37,501 nucleotides of DNA from IMG/VR virus record IMGVR_UViG_3300028558_000062, positions 1 to 37,501 of that record. One strand, 5' to 3'. Shown piece after piece: positions 8,478 to 14,817 of the stretch; position 1 is the stretch's first letter, and the number at the start of each line of letters is the position of its first letter. The notes under the pieces were generated by a model. The model was not told the origin of the DNA and searched no databases. It saw only the letters and a list, made by a program, of their open reading frames with translations. Both the position numbers and the translations under genes were made by a program. This DNA is from a virus.

Positions 8478-11400
8478 CTAGTTGGCAGTCCATGCTCCGA
8501 AGTAGGACGTGACGAGATAATGAGTTGAGTCCCTCCCGACGAGACAGATACGATTGCCAGCCGCCGCCGTTGCCGTCATGGTCCCCGCCGCGGTCCCGTA
8601 AGCGGTAAGGCCCACATTGGAGTAGTAGTTGCCGGACCCAAGGGACGCCAGAGTGATCGCGGTCGATACGTTAACGTCATTCATTATGCAGAACTCGTTT
8701 CCGGCCGCAGGTACCGGAACCGTAACGGTGCATGTGCCGGTGCAGACGGCATAACCGCGTGGGGCCGCAAGCGTAATAGCGGTACTGGGGGTCGGGATCG
8801 GAGTCACCGGGATGTCGGTTGCTATCAGTGCCGCGCATCCAGGTGCCGAGCTTCCCTTGAGGACTCCCGACGTACATGCGACGATTGACGGAGCCCCCCC
8901 GGAGGTGGTAACCAGGACTCCCGAGTTGGACGTGGTAAGACCGCTGACGGCATTACCGGACGCTGAGTAGAGGAGTTGATTAACCGTCGTAGTGACCGGC
9001 CAGGTCGTTGTACTCCACGCTGCTAGACCGGCAGTGGCCGTCGAGACCTGCATCTGGTTGGCCGTGGTAGAAGTTGGGGAGAAAGCCAGAGGGACTGACG
9101 TGCTAGTTGCAGTCCTCAGTTCCAGCTTGTGTGTTGAGGAGTTGCACCACAGCTCGAAGTGTCCGGATGCAAGCGTCGTGGTCGGAATCGTTCCTTCAAT
9201 GCACTCGAAGTAGCCGGATGTCCCGTCACTCGAGGCTGGGGTGGACAGGCGATTAGTAGCCGCATCGAATTCAAAACCAGCGGTTGCGCCGAACGCGCCA
9301 GCGTTGTTGTACTGCACCTGCTTCGTCGCGCCCGCAGGGGTGCCCCCTACCGTGATCGTGCAGGTTCCGCCGAGGGTACATGTCTGCCCATTGACCGTGG
9401 TGCTCGTATTCCCGAGAGCCAGCGTGGGAATTCCATTCGAGGTGGTCTTTGTGAGCCCAGTTCCCGCCGCTACCAGATCCCGGTGAGAGGCCGTCCAGGT
9501 TCTCCGGCAGGCCCCGACCGTCCCGCTCACTACATCGCAGTCCGCAAGGATTACGGCGTCCGCGGGATAGGCCGTAACCGCCCCGTCGTCCGTCATCGCT
9601 GTCAGGGTTCCGGCCCCGGTAATTCCCGTTCCCCGTCCGATACGAACTTGGGTATCACCCGACGTCAGGTAGAAATAAACGGTGCCCGTGCCCGTGGGAG
9701 ATGCCGCCGAACTGGCCGAGATCGTCCGGGCCACGTTGCCGATCCCGAATACGCCGGAGGTCAGGCTGATCGTGTTGCCTGCCACCGAAGCCGTGTAATC
9801 GGTTGCCAGGCGGGTATTGAGCTGGGCCTGAATCCCGCTCGTGACTCCAGACAGATAGCTGACTTCCGTCGGGGTTGCGGTATCGATCGTCTTGCCCGTA
9901 AGCGTGCTCGGCACGTCGGCGTCCGCAATCGCGGCCTTCTGCTGTATTCCCGCTGTGTCGACGTGCGTCACAAATTGGTTCGCCGTGCGACTGGCCGCCG
10001 GGTAAACCATCGTGCCTGCCACAGTTCCCGCACTGCCCTCGTACTGTGGGATATGCGCGGAGGAATCAAACCAGATAGTCCCGCTACCGCTCGTCGGAGC
10101 CGATGGCTTAGCCTGTTCGGCACCAGTTGCGGAGAACGTGGAACCGCCCACGAAACCATTCGGCGCCGTAACTACTCCACCGGAACCTAAGACGCCGGTG
10201 CCCTGAAGATGACCGGCTCCGTCCGATGCGTTCAATTCGTTCGCCGCGCCCGTCGCACTCGCAATCGCAGGCCAAGTCGAAGGCGCGCCCGTGATGGCGT
10301 TCTGTTTCGCATTCCACGTTGCAGCCGAGGCGATGTAGGTGTCCGCTACGGCCGTACCATGCCAGACGCCCGCGGTGATCGTGCCGACCGTGACTACGTT
10401 CGCATCGCCGCCAGCGGGAACCGCGCCAACCTGCGCGGCGGTATCGCCGTGCGGGTTGCTCATGTTGGCAAGGTGCGCGTCAAGCTGTGCGTGCGTGTTC
10501 GCGCCAGCGCCCGAGAGGTTCTGATGTACGATGTTTCCCTCGTTGATCGTCGCGTCCACGCGGTCGGTTCCGTTGAGGGCGATCGTCAGACGGTTGTTCG
10601 CGGAATACAGCTTGTAAAACGCAAGGTCCACGCCGGTCTTCCCCTTGAACAATCCGGTGCCCACTGTGCCGGTGTTCGATGCGGTGTTTACCTCGCCGCT
10701 TCCCGAACCGCCCGGGGGAACTCGACACACGCCGTCTCCGCCGACTACCGTGGTGCTGTCCATCGTGCCGGACGAGCAGATGCGGGTAATCGGAATCGTG
10801 CCGGTCGTGATTGCCGCTGCATCGTGAACGTGAGAGAGTGCCGCATAGACCCCGGCGTGGAGGTGGTCACCTGCCGCAACCGTGCCCACCGCAGTACCAA
10901 CATTGAGGAGTGCGGCTCCGCCGAGTCCGAGGTTTCCGCGGGCGGTGACGACGTTGTTCAGGTCCGCAAGATTGCTGGCGATCTTGAGCTGAGGATTGTT
11001 CGTCACCGTACCGAGCCCGATTTGCGTCTTGTCTGTGGCGTGCGGATTAGAGGTGCTGGCGATATGGGCCTGGATATTGGCGTTGAAATCCTGCTTGCCG
11101 GAGAACGCCGCAACGAGGTCGGTCTGTGCCGCCAGTGAGCCGGTGATCCCGCCCCACGCGGTCGCAGAGTTGGCCGGGAGTTGCGCCACTGGAACCAGTC
11201 CGTTCGCGTCGAGATTGGGATAGCCGAATGGTTGCCCCTTGCTTGCGAGATTCTCCTTCCCGTTGAGCCCTGCCTGAAGGTTGCTCACGTCGCTGATCGC
11301 GTGCGCGTGACCTACCGGCGATTTTCCAGAGAGCGCGGTTGCGAGGTCCGTCTGATCCGATAGCGTGCCGAGGATCTGGCCCCACGAGCCACCCCCACCA

Positions 11401-11855
11401 GAACCCCCGCCGAATGCAGACCACGTTCCCGGAGTGCCCGTCGAGGTGCAGAGTTTCCACCCCGGAACACTCTTGTCCAGCCACACGTCATCGACCGTGC
11501 AGGACGCGGGAGCCGAGGACGAGATGAGGTAACGATCCGAAGTCCAGACGTTCGTCGCCGAGCAACGATAGAGTAGGCTCAAGCCCGTCTGATAGACGCG
11601 CTGTCCAACCGCGCACGTCGCAGGCAGTGAAGCTACATCAACGATGGGGAAATTCTGGAGGCGCGCGAAATTCGCGTTGATTACCGCGCGGGAATCGCCC
11701 GCCCAGTAGCCGCTCAGTATGACAGCTAGACTCGTGGTATCCACACACACGGTCACTGGAGCACTCACCGGCCCGGTTCGTACCGCGACTTGCGTCTGCG
11801 TACATTGACTGAATGCCGCAACCGCCAAAACAAAAGTCAGGATGATCGTTTTCAT
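8478..11855 (-). CDS. Large tail-fibre-like protein with an N-terminal signal peptide
   Basis: This is an 1125-residue protein. It starts with a signal-peptide-like segment (MKTIILTFVLAVAAFS, then QCTQ), which is odd for a tail fibre. Residues about 130-450 carry fibre-type repeats: W-GxI-x-G-x-L-x-x-QTDL-x-x-A-x-SGK, PNLDANGLVPVAQLP, and several His-x-His style sites (GHAHAISDV, GDHLHAG, SHVHDA, SNPHGDT). Phage long-tail-fibre shafts use such HxH sites to bind metal. The remainder is Gly/Ser/Thr-rich beta sequence typical of fibre shafts, including T-Y-x-SGVTSGIQAQL-type spacers. The last 75 residues match the C-terminus of the 28823-29308 protein. GAGGGG lies a few bases before the ATG, 12 bases after the upstream stop. 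Most likely it is a receptor-binding fibre. Whether the signal peptide works is unknown. Confidence 0.85.
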   Translation of the reverse strand: MKTIILTFVLAVAAFSQCTQTQVAVRTGPVSAPVTVCVDTTSLAVILSGYWAGDSRAVINANFARLQNFPIVDVASLPATCAVGQRVYQTGLSLLYRCSATNVWTSDRYLISSSAPASCTVDDVWLDKSVPGWKLCTSTGTPGTWSAFGGGSGGGGSWGQILGTLSDQTDLATALSGKSPVGHAHAISDVSNLQAGLNGKENLASKGQPFGYPNLDANGLVPVAQLPANSATAWGGITGSLAAQTDLVAAFSGKQDFNANIQAHIASTSNPHATDKTQIGLGTVTNNPQLKIASNLADLNNVVTARGNLGLGGAALLNVGTAVGTVAAGDHLHAGVYAALSHVHDAAAITTGTIPITRICSSGTMDSTTVVGGDGVCRVPPGGSGSGEVNTASNTGTVGTGLFKGKTGVDLAFYKLYSANNRLTIALNGTDRVDATINEGNIVHQNLSGAGANTHAQLDAHLANMSNPHGDTAAQVGAVPAGGDANVVTVGTITAGVWHGTAVADTYIASAATWNAKQNAITGAPSTWPAIASATGAANELNASDGAGHLQGTGVLGSGGVVTAPNGFVGGSTFSATGAEQAKPSAPTSGSGTIWFDSSAHIPQYEGSAGTVAGTMVYPAASRTANQFVTHVDTAGIQQKAAIADADVPSTLTGKTIDTATPTEVSYLSGVTSGIQAQLNTRLATDYTASVAGNTISLTSGVFGIGNVARTISASSAASPTGTGTVYFYLTSGDTQVRIGRGTGITGAGTLTAMTDDGAVTAYPADAVILADCDVVSGTVGACRRTWTASHRDLVAAGTGLTKTTSNGIPTLALGNTSTTVNGQTCTLGGTCTITVGGTPAGATKQVQYNNAGAFGATAGFEFDAATNRLSTPASSDGTSGYFECIEGTIPTTTLASGHFELWCNSSTHKLELRTATSTSVPLAFSPTSTTANQMQVSTATAGLAAWSTTTWPVTTTVNQLLYSASGNAVSGLTTSNSGVLVTTSGGAPSIVACTSGVLKGSSAPGCAALIATDIPVTPIPTPSTAITLAAPRGYAVCTGTCTVTVPVPAAGNEFCIMNDVNVSTAITLASLGSGNYYSNVGLTAYGTAAGTMTATAAAGNRICLVGRDSTHYLVTSYFGAWTAN

Positions 11856-11867
11856 TTTTCCCCTCTT

Positions 11868-12611
11868 TTACAGCGCGTCCCAAGTCGTGCCGACAGCCGA
11901 GAGCGAATCCCACGTTTGCCCGTATCCGCCGCCCGTTCCGGTACCGCACGGGCCGGAAGTTCCGTCCACGCGCACGCAATCGGTCGATGTGCCCGCCACC
12001 AGGCCGGGCGTGCCGCTCGTCACGGCGACGATTCCCGATCCGCTGGGAGTGGTGAGCTTCGCTCCGAACAGTGCCGCCAGGTCGGGCTGCTGCAACGGGT
12101 CCCCGCCGGTGATGCCACCCCATGCCGCGGAGCCCGCGACAGCGTTCGCTGGGAGCCAGGACGCGCCATTCCACACAAGCGCCTGCCCCGTGGTCGCGCC
12201 GGATCGCGCAATCTGGCTCGGCTGAATCGGAGTCGGCGGAGCGGGCGCATTCCCGACCTGAATCTGCGAGACCTTGAGCGGGCTTGCCGAGGTGGGTACG
12301 AGCCACGTCTCCGGCCACGTCTGCCCGCCGTTGGACGGCCGGTACGTCGCGCTGCATCGGCGCCCGGTCGGTTGGCCCGCGTCTCCGGGGTCGATATCGA
12401 CGTAGCCCGTGGGCGGATTGACGATGCCGTTGACAACGGAGACCTTCATCGCCCATCGGCGAATCACGTCCCCGGCTGCATTCACGCCAGAGGGACAGTC
12501 GATGAGGATGTCGCCGGACCAGCCGGTACCGTACGGCGTCTTGATCGGGCCGGTGATCTGGGTTGCGAACGCGCAGACACACAACGAAAGCAATGCGATG
12601 AGTCGTTTCAT
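11868..12611 (-). CDS. Short fibre-like protein with signal peptide
   Basis: This is a 247-residue protein. It has a signal peptide (MKRLIALLSLCVCAFA, then TQITG). A mid region from about residue 20 to 130 has the pattern W-S-G-D-I..CPSGVNAAGDV, followed by P-x-x-W. Residues about 145-175 carry the common tail-fibre motif SGATTGQALVWNGASWLP. Residues about 180-205 (WGGITGGDPLQQPDL..LFGAK) match a repeat of the next gene (8478-11855). The C-terminal 40 residues are Gly/Thr/Ser-rich and end in W-D-S-L and W-D-A-L. TAAGGA lies about nine bases before the ATG. It probably works with the downstream fibre, for instance as an adaptor, but this is inference. Confidence 0.8.
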   Translation of the reverse strand: MKRLIALLSLCVCAFATQITGPIKTPYGTGWSGDILIDCPSGVNAAGDVIRRWAMKVSVVNGIVNPPTGYVDIDPGDAGQPTGRRCSATYRPSNGGQTWPETWLVPTSASPLKVSQIQVGNAPAPPTPIQPSQIARSGATTGQALVWNGASWLPANAVAGSAAWGGITGGDPLQQPDLAALFGAKLTTPSGSGIVAVTSGTPGLVAGTSTDCVRVDGTSGPCGTGTGGGYGQTWDSLSAVGTTWDAL

Positions 12612-12621
12612 GGAGGGGTCC

Positions 12622-13011
12622 TTACAGAATCTTGTTGAGGTAGTTCTTCGTTTCGGTCGGCAGGAACGCGCGCCAGTCCGAGCCGTGGGCCGTCAGGCAC
12701 TTGTCAAGATTGCCCGGCCCCCAGTTGTAAGCCGCGAGCGCCTTCGGATATTCGCCGTACTTTTTCTTCAGCGATGCCATGTACTTCAGCCCGCCGTTGA
12801 CGTTCTGCCGCCAGTCCTTCGGGTCAACCTTTAGGCTCTCGGCCGTCTTCGGCATCAACTGCATGAGGCCGATGGCACCGCACGGCGATATCGCGGCCTG
12901 ATTGAATCCGCTCTCCGCTTGGCACTGCCGCAGATGCAAGTCGGAATCAAGGCCCAACTGGGGGGCGAGCCAACGAATGAAATTCTCGACGTCTTCGCGG
13001 GTGGGTGTCAT
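12622..13011 (-). CDS. Soluble lytic transglycosylase (SLT-like), endolysin or tail lysozyme
   Basis: This is a 129-residue single-domain lytic transglycosylase, predicted to cleave the MurNAc-GlcNAc bond of peptidoglycan. The family motifs are clear: the catalytic Glu in QCQAESGFN, then GAIGLMQLMPKTAESL, GGLKYMASLKKKYG and ALAAYNWGPGNL. I take ATG at 13011 because it lies two bases after the upstream TGA; longer readings only extend into antisense of the upstream gene. There is no signal peptide or membrane segment, unlike the five genes downstream of it. It could be the endolysin, or a virion lysin acting at DNA entry. No holin or spanin is recognisable nearby, so its release route is unclear. 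Confidence 0.93.
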   Translation of the reverse strand: MTPTREDVENFIRWLAPQLGLDSDLHLRQCQAESGFNQAAISPCGAIGLMQLMPKTAESLKVDPKDWRQNVNGGLKYMASLKKKYGEYPKALAAYNWGPGNLDKCLTAHGSDWRAFLPTETKNYLNKIL

Positions 13012-13013
13012 CG

Positions 13014-13508
13014 TCAATCCGTCGAGAACGAAATGCCCTCTATTGAGAGCCAGGTATTCCCGGTGACACTGTAGATCTTGATCGTTCCGTCCGTGCCGAT
13101 CACGACGTAGGGGTTCCCACCGGCGTTGCATCCGAGCGTGCGGAGGATGTTGCCGGCGGGCCGATAGCCGGACGGCAGGGTGAACAGCACTGTGGCATCG
13201 GTCGTGGTTCCGGACTTGATGAGTCCGCGAACCCAGACGCGGCCCTGCTTGTCCATGCGGTAGCCAGCAGAGGTGTAGCCGGAGCCGAAGTTGACCCACG
13301 AGGCCCCAAGGGTTGGAGCCGCCCAGGAGTCCTGCCCGATCCCCCCGCCCGCATAGAAGTTCAACTGCCCGACGTCCGTGATGTTGTAGCCCTGGTGTGC
13401 GGTATCGCCCGCAGGGTGCTGAATGTCGTAGGCCAGATCATAGAAATCCGTGTAGCTGGGCGCGAAGCCGGAAGCGAATCTCGATAGCAGTGCTCTCCAG
13501 ACTGACAT
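13014..13508 (-). CDS. Virion fibre/baseplate-type structural protein
   Basis: This is a 164-residue beta-rich protein. Residues about 60-164 follow the common phage receptor-binding or fibre-tip pattern: WVNFGSGYTSAGYRMDKQG, RVWVRGLIKSG, LFTLPSGYRPAG, then a TDGTIKIYSVTGNTWLSIEGI end. Residues 10-60 contain a short DF-Y-DLAYDIQHPAGDT segment that may attach it to the virion. AAGGAG lies six bases before the ATG. Unlike its left neighbours it has no signal peptide. I infer a small fibre or tip protein. Confidence 0.8.
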   Translation of the reverse strand: MSVWRALLSRFASGFAPSYTDFYDLAYDIQHPAGDTAHQGYNITDVGQLNFYAGGGIGQDSWAAPTLGASWVNFGSGYTSAGYRMDKQGRVWVRGLIKSGTTTDATVLFTLPSGYRPAGNILRTLGCNAGGNPYVVIGTDGTIKIYSVTGNTWLSIEGISFSTD

Positions 13509-13511
13509 GGG

Positions 13512-13712
13512 TTACTCCTTCGCTTTCAATTCTTCGACGGCTGTGAAGTCGGCGTTGAATCCGGCCGCGGGTGACATGCCGTGCTGAACGCGAAACACGA
13601 GCGCCATTGCCGCCGCCTGAGCGTTCAGCGTTGCCAGCGGACGGACGATGACTGCCTCCACGGCGGCCCGCTCCTCGTCGGTCAGGATGTACTGCGCGAC
13701 TTTCTGTTTCAC
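13512..13712 (-). CDS. Small hypothetical protein, GTG start
   Basis: This is a 66-residue protein of unknown function. The GTG start overlaps the upstream TGA (GTGA), and GAGGTG lies five bases upstream. The sequence is mainly helical (TDEERAAVEAVIVRPLATLNAQAAAMALVF) with an acidic end (VEELKAKE). No membrane segment is evident, so it does not look like a holin. Its place between virion genes suggests a small structural or assembly protein. Confidence 0.65.
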   Translation of the reverse strand: MKQKVAQYILTDEERAAVEAVIVRPLATLNAQAAAMALVFRVQHGMSPAAGFNADFTAVEELKAKE

Positions 13713-14191
13713 GGTTTCACCTCTTCAATGGGTTCGATGGGAAGCGGCGCGGGCTCGATCGGCAGCGGTTCCGGTTCGGGCTTCTGCTCGGCATCGAGTT
13801 TCTGCTGGGCATATAGGGTGGACATCTGCGGGCGGGCCTTGCGTTCCGCGCGGTACAGATCCGCGAGCCCCGTAATGGTGCCCTGGTAATCCGTCGCATC
13901 AATCGCCGCCATGATCGCGAGAGCTGGAACCATCACGGGAGAGATGCCGGGGTCGGAATCCACGTCTACGGTCAAGTACGCAAAGAACGGAGCGGGATCG
14001 GTTGGAATAGGCAGCGTGGGCATCGTGGGCGGCGCGATGGCTGCTCGATAGGCCGCTGCCACCTCTTGCGGGTTCAGTCCAGCGCCGAGTATCGCCTGAA
14101 CGATACTCACGGCGGTGTCCACCTGGTCCGGAGAAAGCTGCGCGGCCTTCATTTGCTGAACGATTTCAGTACTTTGGGATTGGTCTGGCAT
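13709..14191 (-). CDS. Hypothetical protein with acidic proline-rich tail
   Basis: This is a 160-residue protein from the ATG at 14191. A TTG at 14206 would add five residues, and neither start has a good Shine-Dalgarno. Residues about 1-55 are helical (two amphipathic segments). The middle is Pro/Ala-rich with FFAYLTVDVDSDPG, and there is a helix with DLYRAERKARPQ near residue 115. The last 25 residues repeat P-x-P-L-P-I-E-P twice. It is the first minus-strand gene left of the plus-strand insertion, so its expression must come from read-through or from a promoter in 14192-14235. Function unknown. Confidence 0.7.
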   Translation of the reverse strand: MPDQSQSTEIVQQMKAAQLSPDQVDTAVSIVQAILGAGLNPQEVAAAYRAAIAPPTMPTLPIPTDPAPFFAYLTVDVDSDPGISPVMVPALAIMAAIDATDYQGTITGLADLYRAERKARPQMSTLYAQQKLDAEQKPEPEPLPIEPAPLPIEPIEEVKP

Positions 14192-14199
14192 AAAGGGTA

Positions 14200-14229
14200 T
14201 TGACAACGTACCGCTACACGCGGTACTAT
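14200..14229 (+). promoter_or_regulatory. Sigma70-type promoter for the RHH/secreted gene pair
   Basis: A perfect -35 box TTGACA (14200-14205), an 18-base spacer and TACTAT (14224-14229) stand upstream of the ATG at 14236. The -10 box ends six bases before the ATG, so transcription would start at or next to the start codon. No Shine-Dalgarno is present. The transcript is therefore predicted to be leaderless or nearly so. Confidence 0.65.
14208..14226. promoter_or_regulatory. Operator-like inverted repeat inside the promoter
   Basis: Perfect 7-base arms GTACCGC and GCGGTAC are separated by TACAC and lie between the -35 and -10 boxes. A repressor bound here would block the promoter. The adjacent ribbon-helix-helix protein is the obvious candidate, since such proteins bind short palindromes and often repress their own gene. 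Confidence 0.6.
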
Positions 14230-14235
14230 GCGGCT

Positions 14236-14376
14236 ATGAAGAAAGCAACCAGTTTCCGGCTGAGCGAGGAAATGCTGAGGCTGCTTGCTCTCCTTGCCGC
14301 CGAGTTGGGAATCTCTCAGGCATCAGCGCTTGAGGTGGCAGTTCGTGAATCCACCAAGAAAAGAGGAATCAAGTGA
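14236..14376 (+). CDS. Small ribbon-helix-helix (CopG/ParD-like) regulator
   Basis: This is a 46-residue protein read directly from the sequence. It starts MKKATSFRLSEEMLRLLALL, continues AAELGISQASALEVAVRES and ends KKRGIK. This is the ribbon-helix-helix pattern: a basic beta strand (ATSFRLSEEM), helix A, a G-I-S turn, then helix B. The family binds DNA as dimers and commonly autoregulates. The gene lies directly behind a promoter with a palindrome. Its TGA overlaps the GTG of the next gene (GTGA), so the two form a coupled pair. The layout resembles antitoxin-toxin pairs, but the partner is a secreted protein, so a moron with its own repressor is an equal or better reading. Confidence 0.8.
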   Translation: MKKATSFRLSEEMLRLLALLAAELGISQASALEVAVRESTKKRGIK

Positions 14377-14726
14377 AGCAAATCGCGATGTTTGCCGCGC
14401 TACTTTTCGCGCTGCCCCTGAGCGCACAGATTCAACCCAAGCAGTTCTACGTCAACAACGCCTCCGGAATCCGCTGGTACATCGAGGACTCGCACCAGTC
14501 GGGATCCACGGACATTTCCATCGACTCCCTGACGCGCAACATCGACATCGTGCGGGTGATCGTGACCAAACCGTCTGGGCATTCCGAGACGTTCGTTGTT
14601 GACTTCCGGGACCTCAAGGGGCCGAGTAAAAACCGCGTCATTTCCACGATTCCCATCGGCATCCAGGATTGGCAGAAGGTCCGGCTTGAAATTCACCGCT
14701 TGCCGGAGACGGCAGATTTTGAGTAA
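14373..14726 (+). CDS. Small secreted protein, candidate lysogenic-conversion (moron) product
   Basis: This is a 117-residue protein with a GTG start, preceded by AGAGGA five bases upstream and overlapping the stop of the regulator gene. It has a typical signal peptide (MKQIAMFAALLFALPLSA, then QIQPKQ). The mature part is about 98 residues, beta-rich, with no cysteine pairs or membrane helix: NNASGIRWYIEDSH, then I-D-I-V-R-V-I-V-T-K, and an end R-L-E-I-H-R-L-P-E-T. It is predicted periplasmic or exported. I do not recognise the family. Its strand opposes all virion genes and it has its own promoter. That suggests expression in the lysogen, for example superinfection exclusion or host surface change, but this is inference. 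Confidence 0.8.
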   Translation: MKQIAMFAALLFALPLSAQIQPKQFYVNNASGIRWYIEDSHQSGSTDISIDSLTRNIDIVRVIVTKPSGHSETFVVDFRDLKGPSKNRVISTIPIGIQDWQKVRLEIHRLPETADFE

Positions 14727-14749
14727 GCTGTTTCGGGGCGGGCATGGTG

Positions 14750-14766
14750 TCCGGCGAGATGCCGGA
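14750..14766. terminator. Short hairpin between convergent genes
   Basis: TCCGGC-GAGAT-GCCGGA forms a 6-base stem with a 5-base loop, 23 bases past the stop of the plus-strand secreted gene and in front of the stop of the 14818-16362 gene. No T-run follows, so as a terminator it is weak. The rest of 14727-14817 shows no gene. Confidence 0.3.
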
Positions 14767-14817
14767 ACAGGCGCAATCCCTGAACTTGGGGGAGCAGGCC
14801 AACATGAAACACCCGCC

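Noticed and set aside
9159-10190. Plus-strand open frame of 343 codons opposite the large fibre
   Set aside because: Repetitive fibre codons leave antisense frames open; the product is Arg-rich and has no start signal.
13012-13299. Upstream extension of the lytic transglycosylase
   Set aside because: It overlaps the fibre-type gene out of frame and has no domain; ATG 13011 directly after the upstream stop is preferred.
13709-13830. Possible DNA tandem repeat encoding P-x-P-L-P-I-E-P
   Set aside because: Only two short imperfect copies occur; this is simple low-complexity coding sequence.
14236-14726. Classical toxin-antitoxin pair
   Set aside because: The RHH protein would suit an antitoxin, but the partner carries a signal peptide and lacks RelE/ParE or other known toxin motifs. 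A regulated moron fits better, though a novel exported toxin cannot be excluded.
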